Shown here in pieces: positions 1 through 7,081 of a stretch of 64,000 nt of DNA; position 1 is the stretch's first letter; the number at the start of each line of letters is the position of its first letter. Location: contig JBJMMD010000026.1 of assembly GCA_045804965.1 (NCBI GenBank), forward strand, positions 1-64,000, in the 5' to 3' direction. A model generated the notes under the pieces. That model was not told the origin of the DNA, made no database searches, and saw only the letters and a list, made by a program, of their open reading frames with translations. This DNA is from CAVTUU01 sp045804965. GTDB lineage: Bacteria; Chloroflexota; Chloroflexia; Thermomicrobiales; UBA6265. The translations under genes were made by a program, and so were the position numbers.

Positions 1-1124
1 CCGCCGGTGCCGACGACGAACTCCCGGATGCCATTTGCTTGATCAGCCGCGCCGCTCGCGTCCATCGGCGCGAATCGTTCGTAATCGTGATCGTGCCCGC
101 TGAGTACGATCTCAGCGCCGGCGTCGTAGAGGTCTTGCCACATCGCCTGCGACATCGGATCGCTCCCGTGCTCGGCGCCAGAGCTGTAACGCGGGTGATG
201 CCAGTAGGCGAGCGTGCAATCGGCTGGATGCGCATTCAAGTCGGAGGTCAGCCAGTTCTCTTGCGCCGATCCGTTCGCCATCGAGATGTTGCTGTTCAAG
301 ACAATCACGTGCCAGGTGCCAAGGTCGTAACTGTAATAGCCCGTCGTTGGCGAGCCGGCCGCAGTGCCAAAGTAGGCGAAATATCCTGCCGCACCCGGCG
401 TGTTGTAATCATGGTTGCCGGGGGCCGGCTTCGTCCGCGCCTTGGCGCGGCCCCAAGTCGGGTCGTAGCAGTTCGCAAAGTCAGTCACGCTGCCATTCTC
501 ATAGACGTTGTCGCCGAGCGTAGCGACGGTCCCCTTTAGGCCATCAAGCAAGTTCGCGGTCGCCTCATCGCCGGAACTGCTGCACGAGGCGATGTCGCCT
601 GCCGCCAAGAGCACGGCATCGGGTCCTGTGCCCTGTGTTGCGGTTGGCGTCGGCGTCGGCGTCCGGGTTGGTGTCGCAGTCGGCTTCACGGTCGGGGTGT
701 TCGTCGGATTTGTGGTTCCGGTGGCGGCCGGAGGCGGAACCGCCGTATCCGTCGGAACCGGCGTGTCCGTTGGCAGTAGTACCGCGTCAACGTGGATCGA
801 TGCTTGGGCGGTTTGAGTTCCAAGCTGCGCGAGGACGATATAGTCGCCGGTTGGCACATCAGGGATAAGGAAGCGCCGATGGAAGCCGCCATCAGGTCGG
901 GTCTTCAATTTGGTCAGTAGTTCGCCCGAGGGGAGCCACGTGAGCGTTCCGTACTCGCTGGGTGCAAAATTGGATCCGACCGCGACGATTGCGTCACCAG
1001 GGACGCCGCTGCTAGTAGACAACGATATCGTCGGGTCCGCACTTTGCGCGTGCGAGGTGCGCAGCTCCGCCGAGCTGCCAACCAAGAGCGTCAACAACGC
1101 AAAGAGAGCGATCGACAGGCGCAT
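1..1124 (-). CDS. Secreted metallophosphoesterase (3' end outside window)
   Basis: About 374 residues are visible and the C-terminus runs off the left edge. The protein starts with a signal peptide (MRLSIALFALLTLLVG). A beta-rich IPT/TIG-like module (about residues 30-110) and a Pro/Thr linker (about 115-155) follow. The catalytic domain shows the calcineurin-like motif series: GDIASC, GDNVYENG, PGNHDY, YWHHPRYSS and SGHDHDYERF, which supply the Asp, His and Asn ligands of a two-metal centre. By family it is an exported purple-acid-phosphatase/alkaline-phosphatase-like hydrolase; the substrate is unknown. The start is the ATG at 1124, ahead of the signal peptide, with only a weak purine-rich upstream stretch. 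It shares catalytic motifs with the gene at 1986-3338 but not its N-terminal domain. Confidence 0.88.
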   Translation of the reverse strand, partial: MRLSIALFALLTLLVGSSAELRTSHAQSADPTISLSTSSGVPGDAIVAVGSNFAPSEYGTLTWLPSGELLTKLKTRPDGGFHRRFLIPDVPTGDYIVLAQLGTQTAQASIHVDAVLLPTDTPVPTDTAVPPPAATGTTNPTNTPTVKPTATPTRTPTPTPTATQGTGPDAVLLAAGDIASCSSSGDEATANLLDGLKGTVATLGDNVYENGSVTDFANCYDPTWGRAKARTKPAPGNHDYNTPGAAGYFAYFGTAAGSPTTGYYSYDLGTWHVIVLNSNISMANGSAQENWLTSDLNAHPADCTLAYWHHPRYSSGAEHGSDPMSQAMWQDLYDAGAEIVLSGHDHDYERFAPMDASGAADQANGIREFVVGTG

Positions 1125-1446
1125 CTTACCCACACCAAAACCCTCCGGGGCTGGATCGCGTTGACCAAGCAAAATCCCAGGCCAACGCCGCGACATCGGC
1201 TCGTTCGCACATTCGCTTGTACTGATTGGGCAAGTGTTGCCCTCAATGCCTAGCGCTTCCCTCAGCGTGTCGGCGAGGCACAGCCATGCAAAATGGATGC
1301 CAGGAAAACGAGGTAAGCCAAGGAAGGAGCGGACTCATCTGCGTCGCACATGAGCTTGGTCGCGTCGCTGTTTCGTACCGGCAAGGGATCGCCCCATGCC
1401 CGGGCTGCGTGAGGATAGGGTGCATGCACGTCAGGAAGGGATCCGC
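1125..1446. other. Intergenic region, no gene seen
   Basis: These 322 bases lie between two divergent genes, the phosphoesterase (minus) and the XRE regulator (plus). No frame here has both a good ribosome site and a recognisable protein. Promoters for both neighbours presumably lie here, but I see no convincing -35/-10 pair. Confidence 0.4.
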
Positions 1447-1989
1447 ATGCAGCCGGGACTCGGTGCCGTCAGTCGCGCACGGCGCACAGCCCTGGGGCTG
1501 ACTCAGGCAGCCTTGGCGGCCCAAGTCGAGTCGCCCATGTCACAATCAAAGCTCTTGTATTTCGAGCACGGCCACGTGCAGTTGCCCCAGGCCAGGCGCC
1601 TCACCTCGCTGGCCACGGCCCTCGGTCTGTCGCCGGCTGAGCTGTTGGCGCGCGCAGGCTGTCCCGGCGCCGTCGCGGCGCTGCTCGGGGACGACCTCCC
1701 GCTGACCCCGGCCCGGCAGGCACTGATCACGCTGGTAGCCCGCGACCTGCGCGAGGCAGCGGTCCGGGCGCTCGTGCGGTTTGCGTGCATGTTCACAGAG
1801 GAGCGCCAGGGGGCTGATGTCGCCTGGGCTGCGGGCAGCGCCATGCCGGCCCCTCCTATCGCCGACCAAATCACCGCGGCCATGCAGCGTGCCGCCTGGG
1901 CTGCCCGTGAGCGCACCCGCTCTCCCGATCGCATCGCCAAGTTTCCACGGGGCGTCGGAGCTCGTCGTGCATTCCCGTCATGCCGTTAG
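1447..1989 (+). CDS. XRE-family helix-turn-helix regulator
   Basis: The product is about 180 residues. Residues 1-60 form a Cro/CI-type HTH (SRARRTALGLTQAALAAQV, then SKLLYFEHG and the LATALGLSPAELLARAG helix). The rest is Ala/Arg-rich with no recognised domain. The start is the ATG at 1447, because AGGAAGGG (1433-1440) lies six bases upstream; an ATG at 1396 is also in frame. The 3' end holds one copy of a 37-bp direct repeat (1912-1948). The last residues may therefore not be the original C-terminus: the second repeat copy at 3570-3606 leads into a different continuation. The stop overlaps the 3' end of the opposite phosphoesterase gene by four bases. Its target is unknown. Confidence 0.65.
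   Translation: MQPGLGAVSRARRTALGLTQAALAAQVESPMSQSKLLYFEHGHVQLPQARRLTSLATALGLSPAELLARAGCPGAVAALLGDDLPLTPARQALITLVARDLREAAVRALVRFACMFTEERQGADVAWAAGSAMPAPPIADQITAAMQRAAWAARERTRSPDRIAKFPRGVGARRAFPSCR
1912..1948 (+). repeat. 37-bp direct repeat, left copy
   Basis: Matches 3570-3606 with 3 mismatches in 37 bases, in the same orientation. Both copies read in one frame as a peptide of the form SP(D/E)RIA(K/E)FP. The pair brackets the metallophosphoesterase gene at 1986-3338. Confidence 0.8.
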
Positions 1990-3338
1990 AGCGCGCTCGT
2001 GTCGCAGGGAACCGTGCCCTGATCTTGAATCTTGCCGTCCACGGTGATGAATTTGAAGGCGGCGTGATCCGGAAAGAGCTGGAGGCGCAGGGCGCCGTAG
2101 GCGCCGGTGTCGTCCACGCCGGCCACCATCCGCGCATCGTCACTGTCGAAGGGCTGGATGCCGTGCCCGCCGGTGCCGACCACAAACTCGGTCGGCCCCA
2201 GGTCATCAGGCTGGCCGGCGGCATCCAACGGCTGCCAGCGCTGGTAATCGTGGTCGTGGCCGGTGAGCACCAGCTCGACCCCGTACGCGGCCAGCAGTTG
2301 CCAGACCGCATCCACCCGCTCATTGTGGCCCTGCGGCCCGATGCTGAAGCGGGGATGGTGAAAAAAGACGATCGTGCAGGCGTCGGCATGGGCGGCCAGC
2401 TCGCCCGCGAGCCACTCGTACTGCTCCCCGCCTGGTGCCAGATCGCGTGATGGACTGGAGGAGTTCAGCGAGACGAGGTGCCAGCCGCCGGCGTCGGTGG
2501 CATAGTACGGCGGCGGCTTGCCCCAGTAGGTAAAGTAGCCGTCGGCGTCCCCCTCCGCGAACTCATGATTGCCCGGGGTCGGTAAGGTGATCTTGTCGAA
2601 GGGCCCAAAGACCGGTTGATACCAGTTGGCGAACTCGTCGGGCAACCCGTGCTCATAGACATCACCGAGATAAAGCAGGAGCTGAGGATCCCAGGAGGCA
2701 ATCAAGTCGCCGACCGCAGCCGCCCCGGGACCGCCGTCCGGGCCATCGCCCACGGCGGCGAGGACAAGCGGCCGGTTGCCCGCCGGTAGCGGCACGGACG
2801 GTGGCGTGAACGGCTTGACCCGTGGAGGCGGTTCGCCGTTGTTGTCGAGTGCGATCGTGGTCGACGTGGTGGCCACCTCGCCGGTGCGGAGCCGGGCCTT
2901 AGCGGTGAAGCGATGCGCGCCATCGCGCCAGCGCCGCGTCTCCCACTGAAATTGAAACGGCTCGTCGAAGTCGGTCAGCAGCTCGTGCCCGTCGAGTTGA
3001 AAGCGCACGGAGCGCACCCCGGGAAACGGGCCCCGCTGCGCCGCGTACGTGACGCGCACCTCGACGCGGCCGGCCAGCGGCTGCGTTCCACCGCCAACGT
3101 CGAGGCAGACGGCCAGGGTCAGGGGCACGACGTCCTCGTATGTGGGCGGGACCGTCGTGGTCTGGCACGGCGGGGCAGCGACCGGCGTGGCAGGGGTGGC
3201 GGGGGTGGCGGGCGTCCCCGGCGTGGCGGGACTTGCCGGCGTCGCGGGTGCCGCCCGCAGCGCAACCGGGCTGGTGAGCAGCATCAGGGCAAGGAGGTAA
3301 AGCACAGACCGGGAGAGCGATCGTGCTGCCGGCCTCAT
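1986..3338 (-). CDS. Secreted metallophosphoesterase with Ig-like domain
   Basis: The product is 450 residues. A signal peptide (SVLYLLALMLLTSPVALRA) is followed by an Ala/Thr/Pro repeat linker. An Ig-like beta domain of the RFQLDGHELL...DGAHRFTAKA type spans roughly residues 75-165. The calcineurin-like catalytic domain then shows AAVGDGPDG, YLGDVYEHG, PGNHEF, VFFHHPRFSIG and LTGHDHDYQRW. This is an exported metal-dependent phosphatase of unknown substrate. The start is the ATG at 3338, directly before the signal peptide; the frame stays open upstream to 3650 but that part looks non-coding. It is the second such enzyme in 3.4 kb. The 37-bp direct repeats on both sides suggest the gene arrived or duplicated as a unit. 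Confidence 0.9.
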   Translation of the reverse strand: MRPAARSLSRSVLYLLALMLLTSPVALRAAPATPASPATPGTPATPATPATPVAAPPCQTTTVPPTYEDVVPLTLAVCLDVGGGTQPLAGRVEVRVTYAAQRGPFPGVRSVRFQLDGHELLTDFDEPFQFQWETRRWRDGAHRFTAKARLRTGEVATTSTTIALDNNGEPPPRVKPFTPPSVPLPAGNRPLVLAAVGDGPDGGPGAAAVGDLIASWDPQLLLYLGDVYEHGLPDEFANWYQPVFGPFDKITLPTPGNHEFAEGDADGYFTYWGKPPPYYATDAGGWHLVSLNSSSPSRDLAPGGEQYEWLAGELAAHADACTIVFFHHPRFSIGPQGHNERVDAVWQLLAAYGVELVLTGHDHDYQRWQPLDAAGQPDDLGPTEFVVGTGGHGIQPFDSDDARMVAGVDDTGAYGALRLQLFPDHAAFKFITVDGKIQDQGTVPCDTSAL

Positions 3339-3488
3339 GATGAGGCCCGGCCCACGCCGCGCTCGCCGCGCCAGGATCGCCAGATTGCCATTTACGCCTC
3401 CGCTGTCCTTGGTGGTCGCCGCGTCGGCGGGGACCAGGCAACAAGAACGAAACCCCACGTGCGAGCGATGCCCGGGGGGCCGTCCGTT

Positions 3489-3812
3489 ATGACCGATCAG
3501 CACCGATCGGCAGCGGGTACTTCGCAAGACGGGGGCCATTGGGCGGAGCAGCGACGCTCGCCCTGGGGACGCACCTGCTCTCCCGAGCGCATCGCCGAGT
3601 TTCCACTCGCGCCGGAAGAGTGCGAGCCGGCTGACGACGGCTGGCGGCATCTCGGCTGGATCGAGGTGATTGACGAGTCAGAGGCATGGGATGTGCGCTC
3701 TGGGCCGGTGACGGATGCAGGGAGGCTGCGTGGCACGCAATTGTCCTGGTTGAGGTGCTTGAGACGAGATGGCGGCGTCCGACGAGGCGGGGGTCCAACG
3801 GATCGGGGATGA
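3489..3812 (+). CDS. Hypothetical small protein or gene fragment
   Basis: A 107-codon frame with a G-rich stretch about nine bases before the ATG. Residues 30-55 include SPERIAEFPLAPEE, encoded over the right copy of the 37-bp repeat and resembling the end of the XRE regulator at 1447-1989. It may be a displaced C-terminus of that gene, a truncated paralogue, or non-coding. The Arg/Gly-rich end looks non-coding. I do not recognise it. Confidence 0.3.
   Translation: MTDQHRSAAGTSQDGGHWAEQRRSPWGRTCSPERIAEFPLAPEECEPADDGWRHLGWIEVIDESEAWDVRSGPVTDAGRLRGTQLSWLRCLRRDGGVRRGGGPTDRG
3570..3606 (+). repeat. 37-bp direct repeat, right copy
   Basis: Partner of 1912-1948 with 3 mismatches in 37. It lies upstream of the second phosphoesterase start, so the phosphoesterase gene sits between two direct copies about 1.66 kb apart. 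Confidence 0.8.
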
Positions 3813-3972
3813 GCCGCGGGAACTCGAACCGGGCATGTACTGGTGGCCCGCGGCTGACCGAACCGCGGGCGTGGTCCCGGATCTCGTGCGCCTCCTCCGC
3901 AGGGGCCTGGATAAGGTCAGGGCGATCGTGAGCCGCAATCGAGGGCAGGCTGCGGAGAGGCGGCGCGCCTAA
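3769..3972 (+). CDS. Hypothetical small protein
   Basis: A 67-codon frame with a plausible soluble composition: an acidic start, then GMYWWPAAD, then a basic amphipathic C-terminal stretch (VRLLRRGLDKVRAIVSR). It overlaps the preceding small frame. The upstream purine-rich stretch is weak and I recognise no family. It is listed because it is the most protein-like frame in this gap. Confidence 0.35.
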   Translation: MAASDEAGVQRIGDEPRELEPGMYWWPAADRTAGVVPDLVRLLRRGLDKVRAIVSRNRGQAAERRRA

Positions 3973-4065
3973 CCAAGCAACAGCACTACGAGGCGCCGCG
4001 CTGTGGGCAGGGGCGCTGGCCCGTGCCGAGTGCGCAGGGACGTCGCCGCCAGACACCACGGGCGG

Positions 4066-5223
4066 TCATGCGAGGGCGAAGGACACGCGGTCGTTCTGAT
4101 TGTAAGAGGCCCACGGCTCGCCATAGAGGACGAGGGACCCGATATCGTCGCGGCTGACAACCCAGCAGAGGTTGGTGTCGAGCGCCTCACCTGGTCGGAG
4201 TTGGTCGTCCATGAACGAAACCTGGCCAGGGACGGAACCACAGCTGGAGGAGCTGTCGTAGATGTACCCAGCCCGGCCGCTGAGCCCGAACGCCACGGAT
4301 GTGCTGAGCCGGGCCGCTTCCTCTCCTCGGTTCGTGATGTGCAGCCGCACGGTGAAGAATTGCTTCCCCGCTGCAAGGGGATAGTGGTCGAGCCAATCGC
4401 TGAACCACGTCGCCGATGGGTCGATCTGGTGCGGGTCATCGAACGTGCGCAGCACCTTGACGGACCACGTCTGAGCAACCCTCCCGGTATGCCGGAAGGC
4501 GATCGGTTCGATTGTCGGCGATGTGGGCGCAGCCGCCGGCTCCGTCGGGAGCGGCGTCGGGGTCGTGTCCTGACCGGGCAGGGGAGCGAACGGCACGGGC
4601 ACGCGCTCTTCGGCGAACGTCAAGCCTTCCGGGATGTCGTCGAGCGTCGGCAGCATGGCCCACAGCCCGCCGGTGCGCATGCCGTCGGCATCGGTTGGCG
4701 TGACGTCCCCACCTTTGTGCTTCTCGACCATCGCGCGCGCGGTCCCGAGAGCAGCGCCGATCGAGTCGCCGCCGATCGACCCCACCCCCACCAAGAGAAC
4801 GTAGCGATCATGCCGAACAACGACGAGACCGCATGCGAGTTCGGTGATGGGTACGTCGGGATCTGAAACCTTCAACGGGCCGCTCAGGGCGATCGTCTCG
4901 TCCCCGATTTTCTTGGCGCTCGTCTTCTTGATCCCGGATACGTCGCCATTCTGCCCAATGCTTTGCAGGTACCGATCGCGGACGATCGGCATCGCATCAT
5001 GGGTATGTTCGTCGGAGTCGAACTCAACGACCGCGGACGTGAGATAGATCGGCGAGGCGAGGCTAAATCCGGTCGCGATGAACGACCGGATGGCGGCGTC
5101 CTGAACCCCGTTGATTTCCGGTACGAGCAACGGCACCGGCGTCGGTGTCGGTTCCTGCGCCGACGCCGGCACGGCCCCGGCCAACAAGACCACCACGAGC
5201 ACGAGCGCGATGACGCGGCGCAT
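4066..5223 (-). CDS. Exported protein of unknown function
   Basis: The product is 385 residues. The signal peptide (RRVIALVLVVVLLAGAVPASA) is followed by a short TPTP linker. A first domain (about 35-190) contains the repeated-beta segment CGLVVVRHDRYVLLVGVGS. A Pro/Thr linker follows, then a C-terminal beta domain (about 250-385) containing FFTVRLHITNRGEEAARLST. That segment resembles DUF4352-type immunoglobulin-like domains that extend lipoproteins and secreted proteins. The ATG at 5223 is chosen because AGGGGA lies about five bases upstream and the signal peptide begins there. No catalytic motif is visible. It is the last gene before the mobile-element genes and may be chromosomal or cargo. 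Confidence 0.7.
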   Translation of the reverse strand: MRRVIALVLVVVLLAGAVPASAQEPTPTPVPLLVPEINGVQDAAIRSFIATGFSLASPIYLTSAVVEFDSDEHTHDAMPIVRDRYLQSIGQNGDVSGIKKTSAKKIGDETIALSGPLKVSDPDVPITELACGLVVVRHDRYVLLVGVGSIGGDSIGAALGTARAMVEKHKGGDVTPTDADGMRTGGLWAMLPTLDDIPEGLTFAEERVPVPFAPLPGQDTTPTPLPTEPAAAPTSPTIEPIAFRHTGRVAQTWSVKVLRTFDDPHQIDPSATWFSDWLDHYPLAAGKQFFTVRLHITNRGEEAARLSTSVAFGLSGRAGYIYDSSSSCGSVPGQVSFMDDQLRPGEALDTNLCWVVSRDDIGSLVLYGEPWASYNQNDRVSFALA

Positions 5224-5473
5224 ACGGTTCCCCTGACTCGGCAACTGCGATGCAAGCAAGTCGAACACTGACTGATCTTCACGACCATCGTAGGGGAGTC
5301 AGCGTCGGCGGCCAATCACCTAATCGGGGGAAGCGGCCGTTTTCGTGCGGACGCGCACCTGCCACTGCCATCTCAGCCCTCCGCTGCGGCGTGCTCACGG
5401 TGTCTGCTCGTTTAGCGCATGCGGACGCGGCGCTCAGGTTGCTCGCCGCGCCAACAAGGCAGGGCCAGCCCAG

Positions 5474-5677
5474 CTACTGTGGGCCGTCGGGGCGTTGGCT
5501 GAAGACAATCACGAGCGGGCCGGACCGGCCACAATCCGAACACCGCGCCGGATACGGCCGGACCGGTTCCTCGCCGGGTCCGGAGAACCACGTCGTCAGC
5601 GCCGGCCACGCGCGGCAGGTCGGACAGCGCGGCGTGAAGTGCTGTTCCAGCACGGCCAGTCGGCCATTGGTGTTCAT
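5474..5677 (-). CDS. Small zinc-ribbon protein 1
   Basis: The product is 67 residues with two CxxC knuckles: RCPTCRAW near the N-terminus and RCSDCGRSGP further on. They are preceded by a short charged helix (GRLAVLEQHF). AGGAG lies six bases before the ATG at 5677 and overlaps the stop of the upstream gene; the ATG at 5683 is too close to it. It shares layout (helix with L-x-x-LE, CPxCxxW, CxxCGR-x-P) with the products of 5687-6067 and 6072-6275. Such proteins occur in phage-like regions; the function is unknown. It is the last gene of the minus-strand mobile-element operon. Confidence 0.7.
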   Translation of the reverse strand: MNTNGRLAVLEQHFTPRCPTCRAWPALTTWFSGPGEEPVRPYPARCSDCGRSGPLVIVFSQRPDGPQ

Positions 5678-5686
5678 GGCCATCTC

Positions 5687-6067
5687 CTAACCGCTCGCCG
5701 GCCGACCGCTCTGCTCTGCGGCCGCACGAGCCTCGTACCAGGCGGCCAGCTTGCCCACTGATCGGGTGGGCCCTAACTGGTAGTAGTCGGCAAACGTGCG
5801 CGCGGCCACGATCGCCGCGAACGCCTCATCCTCGGTTGGGTCGGCGCTCGTGGCCTCACCATATGGCCCCCAACTGGCAATCATGGTGATGTCGGTGACC
5901 GGCCCATCCTTCCCACACGTCGGACAGGGACTCGGATCAAGGCAAAAGGTGGCGGATGGATCGCAGAGACGATGGTAGAGCCAGCCGCGACAGGTCGGAC
6001 ATGACGCCGGCTGCTGTACGAGCGGCGCGACGCGGTCGAGGCGACGGGCCCATCCGGATCTGCTCAT
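5687..6067 (-). CDS. Small zinc-ribbon protein 2
   Basis: The product is 126 residues. It has the same N-terminal plan as its neighbours: a basic helix, then SCPTCRGW, then SPCPTCGKDGPV, forming a two-knuckle zinc ribbon. About 70 further residues, rich in acidic and aromatic positions, are unique to this copy. The ATG at 6067 has GGAG upstream and begins four bases after the stop of the next gene up. Function unknown; probably a nucleic-acid or protein interaction module of the element. Confidence 0.7.
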   Translation of the reverse strand: MSRSGWARRLDRVAPLVQQPASCPTCRGWLYHRLCDPSATFCLDPSPCPTCGKDGPVTDITMIASWGPYGEATSADPTEDEAFAAIVAARTFADYYQLGPTRSVGKLAAWYEARAAAEQSGRPASG

Positions 6068-6071
6068 CGCG

Positions 6072-6275
6072 CTAGAGCTCCGCCAGCGCAACGCCGTGCA
6101 AGGCGACGATGTGCTCATACGGCACGTCGCGCCCGCAACTCGGACAGATCTGCGGGCGGCTGCACGCGCCGGTCTCATCGCGCACGACCGCGCCGATCCA
6201 GCGCTGGCAGTAAGCGCAGCCACGTGGGCGGAGGTGCTCTTCTAAGCGCATCAGACGGAGGTCGACGTTCTTCAT
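6072..6275 (-). CDS. Small zinc-ribbon protein 3
   Basis: The product is 67 residues: LRLMRLEEHL, then GCAYCQRW, then ICPSCGRDVPYEH. It is the most compact of the three zinc-ribbon paralogues in a row. GAGGAG lies upstream of the ATG at 6275. The ATG overlaps the stop of the preceding gene (ATGA), which implies translational coupling. Confidence 0.72.
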   Translation of the reverse strand: MKNVDLRLMRLEEHLRPRGCAYCQRWIGAVVRDETGACSRPQICPSCGRDVPYEHIVALHGVALAEL

Positions 6276-6655
6276 GCTAGTCTCCTCGGCGCAAGGCCAG
6301 CCGCTGCTTCCAAGGCGTGCAACCGTTGCTCCAGTTCCGCGCTTTCGCGAATCGTCACCAGCGCCCGCGCAAGACTGGCCACGGCGTTCGCCCGCCCCGG
6401 CTCCAAGCGGCCGGCGAGTGTGGACCGCAGCGCGAGCGATAACAAGCCCTGCAAGTCGTCCGGCGTCAGCACGTCGCCGAGCTGCTTGCGGGCGCGGTTG
6501 CGATTCGACTTCCCGACGCCGCCCTTGGCTGACCATTGCCGGCGTTTCTCGACCCATTCCGGCGCGGCCGAGTGCCAAGGGCAGTGCACGCCGTCCACCG
6601 CTAAGGCAGAACACGGCTTGCCGCTCCGGGCGTTCGCTTGGCATCGGTCGGCCAT
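6272..6655 (-). CDS. CxxxA...C...CxxH zinc-finger protein, phage-type
   Basis: The product is 127 residues. The N-terminal knuckle reads RCQANARSGKPCSALAVDG followed by HCPWH. This is the Cys-Cys-Cys-His pattern of a small family often found just upstream of phage terminase genes. The C-terminal half is helical (LLSLALRSTLAGRL, then AELEQRLHALEAAAGL, which could be a coiled coil). No terminase follows here. It is coupled to the next gene by an ATGA overlap. The start is the ATG at 6655, because the knuckle begins immediately after it. Confidence 0.7.
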   Translation of the reverse strand: MADRCQANARSGKPCSALAVDGVHCPWHSAAPEWVEKRRQWSAKGGVGKSNRNRARKQLGDVLTPDDLQGLLSLALRSTLAGRLEPGRANAVASLARALVTIRESAELEQRLHALEAAAGLAPRRLA

Positions 6656-6662
6656 TGTTCGG

Positions 6663-6833
6663 CTACCTCCGGATTCCGGCGCCATAGCGCCGGCCGTAGC
6701 GGCGCGCCGCCGCAGGGCTAAGCGAACGCGGCACCGGCCGGCCCGGAAAGGCGCAGCGTTGGCACAGCGTCTTTTTCGACATCGGCAAACCGCCACAGAG
6801 AGGGCACCGCGGCCTAGGTTGCTAATGAGCCAT
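6663..6833 (-). pseudogene. Zinc-ribbon gene with a stop at codon 4
   Basis: An ATG at 6833 overlaps the stop of the upstream gene (TAATG) and has GAGGAGG in good position. The frame then reads Met-Ala-His and hits TAG at 6822-6824. After the stop the same frame is open for over 50 codons and encodes a two-knuckle zinc ribbon (RCPLCGG, then LCQRCAFPGRP) like its neighbours. Either the gene is nonsense-mutated or translation restarts at the ATG at 6782, giving 39 residues with only the second knuckle. Confidence 0.55.
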
Positions 6834-7081
6834 TAGCTGGCCTCCTCTGCTCGCGTGGGCCATGTCTCGAATGTGATCTCCGGCGCGCAGCGACACAACC
6901 CGCCATTCAGCAGAGGGCAATGCGGCTCGTGCGCGATATGCGCAATCGTGACGCGGCCCGCAGGGAAGCCCGCCGGCGTTGCCCCGGCGATAGCGGCGAT
7001 GTATGGCTGACGGTCAAACGCTTTCGCTTTGACCCGCGCGAGATGGCGGCGCTGTTGGCGCGTGAGGTTTTCGACGGTCAT
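6833..7081 (-). CDS. Small Cys-containing mobile-element protein
   Basis: The product is 82 residues: a basic N-terminus (NLTRQQRRHLARVKAKAF) and a C-terminal segment with His and Cys residues (EPHCPLLNGGLCRCAPEI) that could bind zinc. The start is the ATG at 7081, with AGGGG upstream and a four-base ATGA overlap with the ATPase gene. I recognise no family. It is part of one tightly coupled operon from 9523 down to 5474. Confidence 0.65.
   Translation of the reverse strand: MTVENLTRQQRRHLARVKAKAFDRQPYIAAIAGATPAGFPAGRVTIAHIAHEPHCPLLNGGLCRCAPEITFETWPTRAEEAS

Noticed and set aside
3175..3250. GGCGGGGGT-like repeats, considered as a minisatellite or CRISPR-like array
   Set aside because: They are the codons of an Ala/Thr/Pro repeat linker in the phosphoesterase; units are short and without spacers. 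No CRISPR array is visible anywhere in the window.
2913..3488. Plus-strand open frame opposite the second metallophosphoesterase
   Set aside because: The Arg/Gly-rich translation mirrors the signal-peptide and Ala/Thr/Pro-linker region of the minus-strand gene. Only the part after 3489 is kept, at low confidence.
3811..3833. Sequence resembling the tRNA-Lys 3' end (GAGCCG...ACTCGAACC), considered as the missing left attachment site of the element
   Set aside because: The match needs an indel and several mismatches, and its T arm does not pair. A recent attachment site should be nearly identical to the tRNA end.
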